A stretch of 64,000 bases of DNA from Pseudo-nitzschia pungens (GCA_037355855.1 CM074763.1:1798001-1862000); one strand, 5' to 3'. Positions 43,971 to 54,351 are shown, counted from the first letter of the stretch. Notes: generated by a model not told the origin, from the sequence alone. Made by a program: numbers and translations.

Positions 43971-45656
43971 ATGACTGAAGATTCCAAGTCCCACGGAATC
44001 AGTTCCCCCTTGGACAAGATCCGTATCGTCTTCTCCCTTTTCCTTTTGGTCTTCTCCATCGTTGTTGTGTTGGCGTTGATCTCGACCGGAAACACTCAGC
44101 TCGCTCGTGATATTCACCCTGTTGCTGCTGGAGTTATCATGTGGTCCCTTATCATCTGGATGTCCATGGTTGAAGGAGGACAGTGCTCCATGGTCGGTCT
44201 TCCTCCTATCGACCGTGAACTCTACCGTGAATCCCACCCTATCACCTACAAGATCACCGGATGGGGACACAAGGGAGACAACCTTGACCGATACCTCATG
44301 GGACGTCAGTTCATGGTTATCTTCATCAACTTCACAATCGGTCTTTGCGGAGCTCCTCTTTCCGGAGCCAAGGTTCTCGGACTTCCTGACTGGGTCTCTG
44401 CCATCTTCCTCGGATCCGGTATTGCCATGGTTTTGCAGAACGTTATTGTTGGACAGTTGACTTCTCAATGTAACGCCTCCCACATGATGCTTGACTACAT
44501 CAACACCCACTTCATGACCTTCACTTACTGGGTTGCTGCCGGAATCGAAGTTACCGGTGTCATGCACACTTCTTACTTGATCCGTATGATGGCTTACTGG
44601 GCCGCTGGAAAGCCTGTTGAATCCAACGAACCTCCCAAGACCGGAATCACCTTTGCCTTCTTCTGGCTCCGTGTTCTCTTCTCTCTTGCCGTGCTTGGAT
44701 TCGCTCTTGGTGTCACCATCGAAGCTCTCTACCGCGGAAAGACCTCTGCCTGGGATGGAATTCCTGAGACTGTCTCTCTTTTGCTTTTCTTCCTCCTCAT
44801 GTGCTGCGTCGGTCTCCTTGAGGGTATGCAAATCGCTTTCTTCACTGTTGCTAAGCTCCCCAAGTCCGAACGTGGATCTTCCAACATGGCTCTCAAGACC
44901 TGTGACATCTTGTTCCGCAATGGTGGACGTAACCTTCCTGGATTCATGTGTGGTCGTCAAATGACTGTCACCTTGTGCTTCTTCGTTATCGCCCGTGTCA
45001 CCACCGTCAACGTTGTCATCGGAGAAGACGAGAACATCTTCGGTGTTTCCAATCCAATCCAAAAGATGCTCAACTTGGGATTCATGGGAGCTATCACCAC
45101 CACCATCCTTGGATCCATCGCCTGGCAATTGGTTGCTTCCAGCTTCCCTATTGCTTTCTTGAGCAACCCTATTGTTTACGTCTTCCTCCAAGCTGCTCTC
45201 TTCCTCGAGGCCACTGGAATTTGCTACGCCGCCTGGTTCCTTGCCTGGTGCCAACGCAAGGTCATGGGATTCCAATACGATGAAGTTTACGTTGGAACCC
45301 CCGAAGAACGTGCCGCCAAGGGACATGCCGATGCTGAGCAAACCGCTAACCTTGACATTGCCACTAGCGTTCCTACCCATGCCGTCGGAACTCAACGTAT
45401 CACTCGCGAATACATGGACTTGGTCGAACAAAACTTCACCAACCAGCGCGAAAAGGTCATGGCCAACATTGCCGAGATCCGTGTTCAAATTGACGCTGCT
45501 TCCTCCCCCGAGGAGAAGGCCGTCTTCGAGGAGGCCTTGAAGTTGGAACTTGACATCTTGAAGTCTGTCAACGCGAAGCAATCTGAGTCCATGCGTGACC
45601 TCTCCAAGTTGCTTGAAGGTGATGAAGAGGCTCCTGTTGTTGTCAACGAAGAGTAA
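43971..45656 (+). CDS. SIT: Silicic acid transporter (SIT)
   Basis: The 561-residue, intronless protein is a diatom silicon transporter, which imports orthosilicic acid, probably coupled to sodium, for frustule formation. It shows the SIT signature twice: EGGQ at 68-71 with GRQ at 111-113, and EGMQ at 284-287 with GRQ at 328-330, as expected for two repeated five-helix halves. The pennate CMLD position reads MMLD (172-175). About ten hydrophobic segments are followed by a soluble C-terminal helix with coiled-coil character from about 475 (REYMDLVEQ to LLEG). Length matches the family. Codon use is strongly biased (GGA for Gly, TCC for Ser, AAG for Lys), unlike the neighbours, which suggests high expression. 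The long open frame on the opposite strand is a by-product of that bias. The start ATGACTGAAG follows a purine-rich leader. Confidence 0.97.
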   Translation: MTEDSKSHGISSPLDKIRIVFSLFLLVFSIVVVLALISTGNTQLARDIHPVAAGVIMWSLIIWMSMVEGGQCSMVGLPPIDRELYRESHPITYKITGWGHKGDNLDRYLMGRQFMVIFINFTIGLCGAPLSGAKVLGLPDWVSAIFLGSGIAMVLQNVIVGQLTSQCNASHMMLDYINTHFMTFTYWVAAGIEVTGVMHTSYLIRMMAYWAAGKPVESNEPPKTGITFAFFWLRVLFSLAVLGFALGVTIEALYRGKTSAWDGIPETVSLLLFFLLMCCVGLLEGMQIAFFTVAKLPKSERGSSNMALKTCDILFRNGGRNLPGFMCGRQMTVTLCFFVIARVTTVNVVIGEDENIFGVSNPIQKMLNLGFMGAITTTILGSIAWQLVASSFPIAFLSNPIVYVFLQAALFLEATGICYAAWFLAWCQRKVMGFQYDEVYVGTPEERAAKGHADAEQTANLDIATSVPTHAVGTQRITREYMDLVEQNFTNQREKVMANIAEIRVQIDAASSPEEKAVFEEALKLELDILKSVNAKQSESMRDLSKLLEGDEEAPVVVNEE

Positions 45657-46942
45657 GCGTTCCTTCGAACACATTTTCACCGCCGGATTTTGACTTCTTT
45701 ATCACTTGATTGATGTCGCAGCTGAAACGAATCACATTACACTTACCGGTGGTGTCTTCAAACTATATGTCACTTTTGATGAAACGTACTATGATAGCAA
45801 TAGTATCAACCTGTAATTTCGAGAAACTAAACTTATTTCAAACATCGACCAATTCATGGTTCCGGTAAAGCTTTCTTTGTAATACAATTTAAATTTTATG
45901 GATTCCTCTGATGTCAATAACGGTATGGGGATGAGCCGTATCAATCAAAAGGAAAAACCTCAATTCCCCTCTTTTTTCTCTTCGGTACGCTTCTACCGGT
46001 ATCACTACTATCCAGCCTGTCGCAGTCGTACCGATAGGTAGAAGTCAGACTAGAACGAAATACGAAGTAATCGGAAAGTTTAACTCTAGGTATGTGGTCA
46101 ACGCTTTCTTCAGGAATTGCACACTCGCCGGAATACTTATTTGGGGTAAACGTCAGACGGCGTGCGATTTCTCTATGATGCCACTGCTTGACGGATGCAT
46201 CGAATAACCTACGTACGGTATGTAACCTTACTGAGTCACAGTTATGGGGAGGAAAAATTCGATCGAAATAGGGTCACGGTATAACCTTAAACTTAGAAGT
46301 ACGAGTAAATTACCATACCGAATGAATCAACATCATCTGCACGACTCAACTAGCTCGCGCGTACGAGGTGCCAGTGGATAATTACTGTATTTCGTAAGAC
46401 TTACGTAGTATTTCGTACTACGTAGTGTGTGTTTTTCCCGCGCAACCCTATTTTCGACGCGAGGGTTTTTTTCAGAATGAATCGAATTCCGACCAACTTT
46501 TCTTCGAGCGCCAAACTTCTCAAAACGTACTACGTACGTACGGTACGGTAACCTTTTTTAAAGTTACTATTCTGTGTTGCTAGTCGTCTGGGTCTGACCG
46601 GTCTGCATTCTGCTCTCCGCCAAGCTGTGGGTGAAATCCTTCCCCCAGCAAGTGATAGCTTCCGTTAGTGTGACTTTGATCGACTGATTGACCAATCCTC
46701 AAGTGATCTACTTCTACTTCCTATTTGATTGCGGTATTTCTTGGATTGGATGCAGTGACTGTAGGACCCCTGAACCGGTTCTCGAAACAGGCGCCCGCTT
46801 CTGCTTCAAACACGCTCGCAAAGACACTTGCGAAAACGCGAACACGCAGCATCCGGGAGATTGTCTACGAAAGAAGAGATGTGCAAATTGGCCGTTGCTT
46901 CCACCGCAGGCATCGCTCTCGCACTGAGTATGCTCCGGTTCG
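45657..46942. other. Intergenic spacer downstream of SIT
   Basis: About 1.3 kb. It contains TAACCTTA words at 46220 and 46282 and a CGTACTACGTACGTACGG-rich stretch at 46525-46550. A possible alternative 5' end of the next gene lies at 46879, where MCKLAVASTAGIALALSMLR reads as a signal peptide in a different frame. Confidence 0.45.
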
Positions 46943-48130
46943 ATGCCGTTGTCTTTGTGCAATCGCTCGCGGTTCCCTCTTTTCTCCATGCCCATGGCGG
47001 TGTTGGTGTTGGTGTTGGTGTCTACCAACATTGCAACCCCGTCATCCACTGGAACCCCGATCATCGCGGCCCCTCGGTGGCTCTCCGTTCGTCCCCGAAT
47101 CCATTTTCCCGCCGACGCAAACCAGTCGCACGACTTCGAATCCGAACCCGAATCCAAATCCGAACCCGAATACCGGTCGATCGGGGAGGTCGTCGGGGGA
47201 CTCCACGGCGGAAAGTATCAATTCGGAGGCACGGGGGTGCAGGGATGGGACGCCTCCGGCAGCGATGCCTTTTCGGGAACGGGAGGTTTTCGCAGCGCTC
47301 CCTCGGGGCCTTCTCTGGAACACGTGGCACCCATTCCCGACGACCAAGCCGCCGAGATTCCCAATTGGGCCCGCAAGATGGCACCCAAGAACGACGCCAG
47401 CACCGCTTCTGCCGTGCTGGAAATTCCCTCCAACGCCAATCCCATGGACGGCCGGATCCACAGTGCCTCCTTCCGGATTCAAAACCAGGAACGGACATGG
47501 GAGCCCTTTTACGCCAAGGTTGGGGTCTTTGATGATACCAATGCCAATGCCAATTCCAACACCAATTCCAATTCCAATTCCAATGCGAATGCGAATGCGA
47601 ATGCGAGCAGCGACAACCCCGCATTTGTCGAGTTGCCTCCATCGGACCTCTGTCTGTCCATTGCTCCCTCGTCGGGTGTCCTGGCCCCCCGGGGAGGTGC
47701 CAGCAACGCCTGCGATGCCAGCAAGCCGTACTCGGATGCGGCCACCCTCCGCATCGTGTCCCTGGACGCCGATGCCTCCGAGGGTGCGATCTCGCGGCCG
47801 CGTCCGACGGGAACGCTGTGGCTGGTGGTGGGGACGGAGGAAGGAACAATGGTCGTGCCGCCTCGAATTCCTGCCAACGACGACGGGGAGTCGGTGAGGG
47901 AACCGATCATCCTTGTCACCGAGGAATGGCACGGACTCGCAGGGACGAGTGCAGGGTGCATTTGTTGGTTTGGTTGTTTGTTTCTTGATTTGTTTGTTTG
48001 TTTGTTTGGTTCGACTCACACGGAGTCGACTCCCGCGGTGTTGGTCCGAATCGTTTCGATCGAGAGTTTGCGGATACCATCACCGAGAAAGAAATGCACC
48101 CATCGCATCGCATCGCAACGAATGGAATGA
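46943..48130 (+). CDS. Hypothetical secreted or plastid-targeted protein
   Basis: The 395-residue frame has a hydrophobic N-terminus (SMPMAVLVLVLVSTNIATPS) that could be a signal peptide, with Met16 or Met18 as the likely functional start. A Gly-rich segment follows (GGLHGGKYQFGGTGVQGWDA), then a conserved-looking region with NWARKMAPKN, an Asn/Ala/Ser repeat at about 195-222 encoded by AATGCG/AATTCC hexamers, and a C-terminal part with LWLVVGTEEGTMVVPPRIPA and PIILVTEEW. The last ~60 residues include a GTTT-repeat-encoded hydrophobic stretch and may lie beyond the true end. A second signal-peptide-like sequence in another frame begins at 46879; the GGTGTT repeat at 46997-47019 is where the two frames could have slipped. 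No domain is recognised. Confidence 0.55.
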   Translation: MPLSLCNRSRFPLFSMPMAVLVLVLVSTNIATPSSTGTPIIAAPRWLSVRPRIHFPADANQSHDFESEPESKSEPEYRSIGEVVGGLHGGKYQFGGTGVQGWDASGSDAFSGTGGFRSAPSGPSLEHVAPIPDDQAAEIPNWARKMAPKNDASTASAVLEIPSNANPMDGRIHSASFRIQNQERTWEPFYAKVGVFDDTNANANSNTNSNSNSNANANANASSDNPAFVELPPSDLCLSIAPSSGVLAPRGGASNACDASKPYSDAATLRIVSLDADASEGAISRPRPTGTLWLVVGTEEGTMVVPPRIPANDDGESVREPIILVTEEWHGLAGTSAGCICWFGCLFLDLFVCLFGSTHTESTPAVLVRIVSIESLRIPSPRKKCTHRIASQRME

Positions 48131-48937
48131 AATAATGAAACGAGACAAAACGACAGAGTGCAGAAGAAATGAGAACAATCAACAGATGATAGAAGGGAAA
48201 ATAATCGTGTCGGTGATGATTTTCGTTTGCCCGGGATCAGCCGCTAGGAACTTCAGCAACAAAGACTTCGGACACCAAACCTAACCAAAGCCATCGGCAC
48301 CGTGAGACCGTCGAACAGAGAAGCCGTCTCGCACGATCCATCCGCAAAACATTCCGGTAGCAAAAAGCATCGAGTAGAATGCAGTCTGTCTGCCTCTGGC
48401 ACGGAATGGATATTCACGAGATAAACGGCTCCGTTTTGTTCTGCAGTCTTTAATCCACAAGGTCCAATTCTAACTACCATTTAAAGTAGAGAGTAAAGAT
48501 CGCTTCATTCATTCTCCTTCCTATTACAATATAACATGTTAATGATATTATCATAATGATAACAGGATTATGGTTCACAACATTGCAAAAGTGATCACGG
48601 ATTATTTTTGGTATCCAATGCCAGTAATATCAATGACGGCAATAGCTTTACGTGTATGTTCATATAAATAGATTTTGTTCATTGCGCAAGCATTTTCAAT
48701 AGAAATAGCAATTGAGAAGCAATCAACAACTTGTAGAGAGGAAAGATCGCTTCATTCACTTTCAAACATAATCGCAGATATTTCTGTTACCCAATGGCTG
48801 TGATATCGACAACGACACTAGCTCGACATGTATGTCAGTAGAAACCGATATTGTTCATTGCGCAAGCATTTTCAGCAGAAATAGCAAGCAACGACCGAAA
48901 CATTCGGGCTATTCGACAGCCACAACAACAAGAAAAA
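48131..48937. other. Spacer with a degenerate direct duplication
   Basis: No gene. Two related blocks (48487-48709 and 48735-48887) share AAAGATCGCTTCATTCA near the left end and TTGTTCATTGCGCAAGCATT near the right end, with diverged sequence between. Confidence 0.6.
48487..48887. repeat. Degenerate tandem duplication, noncoding
   Basis: Both copies start with GAG-A-G-(T/G)-AAAGATCGCTTCATTCA and end with TTGTTCATTGCGCAAGCATT plus TTCA and AGAAATAGCAA. The first copy is about 70 bp longer. The conserved ends with diverged centres are unlike simple slippage. Confidence 0.65.
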
Positions 48938-49825
48938 CTACCGTAAATCGTCAATTTCTCGTATCATCAATTTATTGTCACAAAATAACGAACCAAATGA
49001 AGCTAAAAAAGCGTTGTAGCAAATGTGGTGCCGTCCGGAATTGTCTAGACGGATGGATCGCTGCTCGATTGATGTCACGATTGCTGTCGGAGGCCGCCGT
49101 TCCCGTACTCCGTTTCGAATCCCAGCTACAAACCCTCGAATCGCCGCAGGCCGCCACAGACAGTCGGGAGAGGCCGGTGCCTCCTGGCATCGACGCGACA
49201 GAGCCCGGAGCGTGGCCCGGCCACTTGGTCTTCCGGGTTCTCGACCTCGTAGTTTCGTCGACAACACCGCCTCTCCACAGACGCCACTGCCCGCCGACTT
49301 GCTCCGCGGAGGCACGGTTGCACGGCGGTTGATGACAACGAGCGTCATAGCCAGGACCCTCGAAGCTCGGATGGTCAAAGCTTGTCGTTGGTAACCGTGT
49401 CCTTTGTCGTGTCCCCTTCCGTTGTTATTGTTTTCTCCAAGATGACGACTCATCGCAGCGAGAAGACTTGGCCAACGAGGAGGACGGTATGAGTTCTGGC
49501 CGAGGGAGTAGCCAAAACTGGGTATCGTATCATCGCTGTTGTTGCGATCTACGCTGATATGGAAGCAATCCCACGAAAAGACGAAATGCGGCTCAAGCAA
49601 AACGCATTGAAATATAAGCACCAGAACAGTCATCGGCGTGGCAATCGTACGTTGGGGCGACAGAATAGTGGATTTTTGCGATCCAATCCGGTGGGAGGAA
49701 ATGAAAGATTCGGGCCATCGCATCCACATGAGGAATCGAGAGTGAAAACATCGAGTATTGGTCGATGGTATCCGTGACGATAGCAATGCAGTGATCTTAT
49801 ATTCCAATTGCCTGGATGTGTCCAC
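48938..49825 (-). CDS. Hypothetical protein, weak support
   Basis: A 295-residue frame with no recognised domain. It has a Trp-rich N-terminal part (RFLMWMRWPESFIS), an Asn/Gly/His segment (HLGENNNNGRGHDKGHGYQ) and an Arg-rich C-terminal half. Other frames of both strands are also open here for 70-166 codons, so coding assignment is uncertain. Confidence 0.25.
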   Translation of the reverse strand: MDTSRQLEYKITALLSSRIPSTNTRCFHSRFLMWMRWPESFISSHRIGSQKSTILSPQRTIATPMTVLVLIFQCVLLEPHFVFSWDCFHISVDRNNSDDTIPSFGYSLGQNSYRPPRWPSLLAAMSRHLGENNNNGRGHDKGHGYQRQALTIRASRVLAMTLVVINRRATVPPRSKSAGSGVCGEAVLSTKLRGREPGRPSGRATLRALSRRCQEAPASPDCLWRPAAIRGFVAGIRNGVRERRPPTAIVTSIEQRSIRLDNSGRHHICYNAFLASFGSLFCDNKLMIREIDDLR

Positions 49826-50989
49826 GATGTTCCTCTAGAGACTCGCCGGAAATGTGACCAGATCGTAGACTTTTCCTGCAAATGCGAATGCGAATGCAAA
49901 TGCGAATGCCAATGGGCCATCGGCATCGGTCTCATCCGATCCTTTGCATCGGTTTAGGTTTCATCCCGAGCAAGCGTCTCAACAAGACAGCCCGAAAGGT
50001 TTTCTTCTTGTCACGTCGGTTGGTATACCCCATGATTTGGCAATCGATCTTCCTCGCCAGGACTTTCACAACTTCGTCTACCGCTAGATCCAGATTGGAA
50101 ACAAAAAACGGGTCACAAATCGTAGCTTCGTGCTGCCAGTGTCGTTGGTATGTCTTCGCCACAACCATCCATTTCGTTCGCTCGCGTGTATTGATGGTTG
50201 TGAAGTTGGCAAAGATTTCTTATTTTTTTGTCAAATAAAAATGATCGATGCGAAAGATCTTGCCCGTCTTACTCCGGAGTAACAGTCCACCATTTGGAGA
50301 GATCGAATCTATCAGAGTCCCGCTGCATTACGACTCAGAAGATTCAGGAACTGTTGAGATTGTTTAGATGAGATGAAAGGTCACGTGCCGAACCCATTAC
50401 CCATTACCCATTACCCAACGCACAACGCTCAAATCCGTCTTTCACGAATACATTTCGAGAGGGCAACTATGTCATTCTGGACCTTTTCGGTTCGCACTGA
50501 TTTTTGATGACCCGAACCTTGGTCGTCATTTCTTGCTCGATATTCTCCATTTTTTATCCACGGATTCGCGGAGATTATCACAGCCGATTAGAGATCTGTA
50601 AGTTGAAAATCAAAGATCAATTTTAGAACTCTTTTTGGTATGGACGGAACATTCTGAGGCATAGTTCTAGAATACTCTTTTTTTATTGTCATGCGAAAAA
50701 TAACGCACTTTACGACTAAGTAAGGTTACTTTGTATTCCATTCTTATTCGAAAAATCAAACGGATATCTTCAGGGCCTGCTTCCACACTGTCACCAATCG
50801 TTGAAAAAATACGTAGTAATAATAATAGGGGGCAGAAAATACGGCACATCATGTACGGATTGTTGACAATTATTGTTCAATTTTTTGTTGAAATAATTGT
50901 TTTCGCGTTTTTGGATCTTTCCACTCTGCCCTGCGTATAATTTGAACTCGCAGAATTCCATTCATTGTTGATTCTTCGAAAAGAAATAG
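49826..50989. other. Intergenic spacer
   Basis: No gene is supported. A short AATGCG/AATGCA array lies at 49877-49912 and a CATTACC triplication at 50396-50418. The 3' part is the promoter region of the secreted-protein gene at 50990; TAAGGTTACT occurs at 50721. Confidence 0.45.
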
Positions 50990-52444
50990 ATGCGACAGAC
51001 AATGATCGTTTCTCCATCCCTTGCCAACATCCTTGCTACAGCAGCAGCAGCAGCGATCTTGTGCGGCACCGTGCCACATGCGACTGCTGCAACTCTCGAG
51101 AAGACATTCTCCGAGTACGATATGACGGGAGGACTGCTGCTGCCAACCGTTGGAGACATGGTTTCTGACCCCAAGGTGTCTTGGTTTTCGTCCGGTCGGT
51201 GGGTTGGGCACATATCCTACCCTTCGTCGAATGATACAGTGTGGATCGGAAACGGGGACGATAGCGAGCTCTATATTCCCATTGACGATGGCGATGCAGC
51301 CGTATCATCCATGGTATTGTCTGCGAGTGACGACGACTATGGCTACGTCCAGATGGATATCTTGCAAGACAAAAAGTTGACCGTGGGCAAGAACTTCGTC
51401 ATCGGGGACGGAGCCGATTCTTCTCTGGCCGTGGTTTACATTGGGAAGGGTGCCACGGTCTCTGTTGGAGGTGATTTGGTGGTGGGCGGCAATGCCAAGG
51501 TCACAACCGGTAGTGGAAGTGGCAACGGGGCGTTGATCCTGGCTGGGATTTCTAGTGCCTTGAATGTCGATGGAGTCTTGCAGGTCGGAGGCAGCGATGA
51601 CAGTGGCACTTGCGGTTTCGGAACTGTCGACCTGTCCGGGGCAACAAAGGCGACCATTAGCGCAAAGGACTTGAAGGTTTGCAACAATCAAAGTCGACTG
51701 ATCATGGCCGAAGGCAATGCCTTGCAGTTGGAAGGCGATCGGCGCCAGAAAATAGAACAAATGATATCGCAAGACCTCATGGTGTTATCCTCGGACGATT
51801 CCAAGTCACATCTCTCCGTGAGCTATTCGAATGGAATCACTACACTCTCGGTGGAAACTGGTTGCCCGGGAGACGTGAAGCTCTTGAAACAAAATGGTGC
51901 CTCGGTGGTTGCCGCTAGTGACCCTGTCCTCGAGGCGGTTGAGATTTTGCATCAAAACACAACCACCGTTACCGTCGGCCTCAACCAGATTTGGAGCACC
52001 AACTCCGCCATTGACTTTATTTACTACGCATACCGTTCACACAAAGAAGGAACGCTCAAGGGATGGTCTGGTGACACAAAATGTCACGTGGATCAATCGG
52101 TGCCTTTCAGCACGACCGGAAAACCGTTCGAGACTATCGATATTACGTGCAATGTGTTGCAGCCCTATGCGAAGTTAGAACTTTGCCTGGTGGACAAAAC
52201 CGATCACGGAACGTTGTCGCCGCTAACGTCGACCACTGTCGCATCGATCATTCCAAATTGCTGTTATCACGATTCTAATTCGGTGTCGGAAAGCGGCGTC
52301 TGTTATATACTTGACATCAAATGTACTCCTCCGCCCGAAAGCGGCTGTGCAGAGAGTTCGGCCACAGAAATGGCGACATCTGTAGGAGAGGCTCAGAGAC
52401 GACGTGCGATCACGGTTGGAAATCTGAGAAAACATCGTTTCTGA
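50990..52444 (+). CDS. Secreted protein: beta-solenoid-like region plus 9-Cys C-terminal module
   Basis: The 484-residue protein has a signal peptide (about 1-34, ending HATA). Residues about 140-230 show repeated strand-turn units rich in Gly and Val (VYIGKGATVSVGGDLVVGGN, ALNVDGVLQVGGS), like a right-handed beta-helix. Residues 291-453 form a module with nine Cys: GCPGDVKLLKQ, DPVLEAVEILHQNTTTVTV, KCHVD, TCNVLQPYAKLELCLVD, PNCCY, VCYILDIKCTPP and GCAES. The same module, with all nine Cys, ends the protein encoded at 55480-56751. I do not recognise the family. It is probably extracellular or vesicle-lumenal. A basic C-terminal tail (RRRAITVGNLRKHRF) follows. No intron is needed. A role at the cell wall is inferred only from secretion and neighbours. 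Confidence 0.75.
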   Translation: MRQTMIVSPSLANILATAAAAAILCGTVPHATAATLEKTFSEYDMTGGLLLPTVGDMVSDPKVSWFSSGRWVGHISYPSSNDTVWIGNGDDSELYIPIDDGDAAVSSMVLSASDDDYGYVQMDILQDKKLTVGKNFVIGDGADSSLAVVYIGKGATVSVGGDLVVGGNAKVTTGSGSGNGALILAGISSALNVDGVLQVGGSDDSGTCGFGTVDLSGATKATISAKDLKVCNNQSRLIMAEGNALQLEGDRRQKIEQMISQDLMVLSSDDSKSHLSVSYSNGITTLSVETGCPGDVKLLKQNGASVVAASDPVLEAVEILHQNTTTVTVGLNQIWSTNSAIDFIYYAYRSHKEGTLKGWSGDTKCHVDQSVPFSTTGKPFETIDITCNVLQPYAKLELCLVDKTDHGTLSPLTSTTVASIIPNCCYHDSNSVSESGVCYILDIKCTPPPESGCAESSATEMATSVGEAQRRRAITVGNLRKHRF

Positions 52445-52784
52445 GATTCTCTGATGGAAAAGAGCGTTCCTCACGAACAGTATGTGACAATACGTTGATA
52501 AGAAGTAACAATATCTACATTATGGAAGAAAGAATCTTAGATTCAGATTGTTTTTTTCTACAGAGGTGTTCTTTACAATAATCTATATTTTCCATCTTTA
52601 TTGAGACAGCTTTTTCAACGTTGCCACCTTCCCAAGAAGATTGCTCGTTGCTTCCCTCCTTGATTAAGTGCTTGGTGTTTGTTGGTTCGTCGTTGTGTAC
52701 TATCATGTGCGTGCGTTTCTGTTTTGTCTCCTATGTTTCTTTCAACAAGGTCTTCCTGCCGTAACATGAGATGCGGCTGGTGAC
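52445..52784. other. Convergent 3' spacer
   Basis: The 3' ends of two convergent genes meet here. AT-rich, no gene. Confidence 0.5.
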
Positions 52785-53855
52785 TTACATTGCAAGGTCT
52801 TCTTCCTCCACTTCTTCTGTGACGGAGTCGGGCTTGTTAGCGTTCCGCTTGACCTTGCGCTGGCTGCCCTTCTTATTCGCTCCTCTGTAAACTTTGTATC
52901 GAGCTCCATTTCTCTTTCTCTTTTTCTTTATGTCACTGGCATTTTCGGTTTCTTCGGCATCATCTTCGTCATCAGTTTCGTCATCAGTTTCGTCATCAGT
53001 TTCGTCATCAGTTTCAAAATCTTCGCCCTCGGATAATGGATCACCTGCTCCACCGCTGAAACTAGAGGTGCTCGTTCCAGATGATCCGTCTGAGGAACTG
53101 AAACTGGAACCTATGGATGACGCTTGTGTAGCAGGGATTGTTGGCGTGAGTGTTGGTGAGAGTGTTTGTTGAATCGGGTCAGTAGGGGAAGCTGTCGGCG
53201 CAAGGGTTGGAGATACCGTTGGAGCAAGGGTAGGGGGATTGGTGGGAGGAGCGGTGGGTTGAACCATCATTGGTTTGTTATTTGGTTTGTTGTACTTGCT
53301 GCCCTTGCCTCCTTTGCCATTTCCCTTGCCTTTGCCTCCTTTACCCTTACCCTTTCCGTTGCCATTGCCATTGCCATTACCTCCCTTGCCGTACTTGCCG
53401 TACTTGCCCGTCTTTCCGGTTTTCTTTCGTGGTCCCATCCGTTCGATGGGAGGATCAAAATTTCGTGAAACAGGTTCAACTGGATCCATGATTTTCGGGA
53501 CTTGAGTTGGCGTCTCAACTGGAGAACTCTTCGGACCCTTGCGTGTTTTTGGTTCAGGATCGCTGCGTTTGTTTTCTGGCTTATGCTTCCATTTTTCTGT
53601 CTTCGTGCCGTCACCATTGCGTCTATTGGGAGTGTCCTTGACCTTCTTGTGTTCAACGACAGTTTTCGGACTGCTTTCACCTGTTCCGCCATGGATAGGA
53701 AGGACCCTCTCCTCTTCGAACTCAGGAGCAACGGTAGGAGCAGAGGTGGCTTTGGGATTCTTTAGTTTGAGGACTCGGTCCCCTTGCGCGTCTGTTGAAA
53801 CCATGCCAAGGGCGAGGATCAATAGGATAGCGGAGAGATTCATGGAGATTTTCAT
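52785..53855 (-). CDS. Secreted Lys/Gly-rich protein with acidic repeats (silaffin-like composition)
   Basis: I place the start at 53855 (MKISMNLSAILLILALGMVS, signal peptide ending near DAQG); an ATG at 53915 is in frame but would precede the signal. The mature 356-residue precursor has: a basic Lys/Pro region; residues 143-194 almost only Gly, Lys, Asn and Tyr (KTGKTGKYGKYGKGG, then GKGKGKGGKGKG); residues 195-246 with Thr/Ser-Pro repeats (PTLAPTVSPTLAP); a Ser/Gly stretch; an acidic block at 276-305 with four DDET units; and a basic end (KKKRKRNGARYKVYRGANKK). Clustered Lys, Pro-Thr-Ser repeats and alternating basic/acidic blocks behind a signal peptide are typical of silica-associated diatom proteins such as silaffins and cingulins, which are poorly conserved. 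This is a composition argument, not homology. Confidence 0.75.
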   Translation of the reverse strand: MKISMNLSAILLILALGMVSTDAQGDRVLKLKNPKATSAPTVAPEFEEERVLPIHGGTGESSPKTVVEHKKVKDTPNRRNGDGTKTEKWKHKPENKRSDPEPKTRKGPKSSPVETPTQVPKIMDPVEPVSRNFDPPIERMGPRKKTGKTGKYGKYGKGGNGNGNGNGKGKGKGGKGKGNGKGGKGSKYNKPNNKPMMVQPTAPPTNPPTLAPTVSPTLAPTASPTDPIQQTLSPTLTPTIPATQASSIGSSFSSSDGSSGTSTSSFSGGAGDPLSEGEDFETDDETDDETDDETDDEDDAEETENASDIKKKRKRNGARYKVYRGANKKGSQRKVKRNANKPDSVTEEVEEEDLAM

Positions 53856-54351
53856 CGTTCGATTCTTCAGTTTCGAGTTTGTTGTGGTGTGAACGTGTAG
53901 CTGAAGTGAGCACAAAAGTTCTCTATTGCTTTTTGGTTTTGAGGAGCTTTCGAGTTGCTCTGCAAATTGATTTTATGAGACCTGTTCGCGGATGGGCGAT
54001 TTGCTTCGTTCAATTTTCATCTTCCCACCAGGGAGCTGCGACTGTGGCGATAATCTCATCGCACTCACTCTCTGCTCCCACATCCCTTTCATAAAAAATA
54101 CGGGTTATCGGAAGATTTTTGGCTGATTGCGGGGAGTTGATATTTCATTCTGATAGTGTGGATATCATTTTTTGGTGGAAGGTTTCCTACAAGCAAGCCT
54201 TCGATGTTGGATGCATATTGGATGCATAAATGGTCTTGCTACATTTATTCGTGTTTGCGTGACTGAGAAAGAAAGTTGTTGGTAAAATTGTCCGTTCAAA
54301 GGTTGATTTATGATCTTTTTAGTTCTTCGGTTGATAGGATTCTGTAATCGA
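53856..54351. other. Spacer / 5' region of the Lys/Gly-rich gene
   Basis: No gene is supported. It should hold the promoter of the - strand gene. Confidence 0.4.

Noticed and set aside
43944..45680. 578-codon open frame on the strand opposite the silicon transporter
   Set aside because: It mirrors the transporter frame exactly, and its product is Ser/Gly/Glu-rich without domains. Strong codon bias of the transporter removes stops on the other strand.
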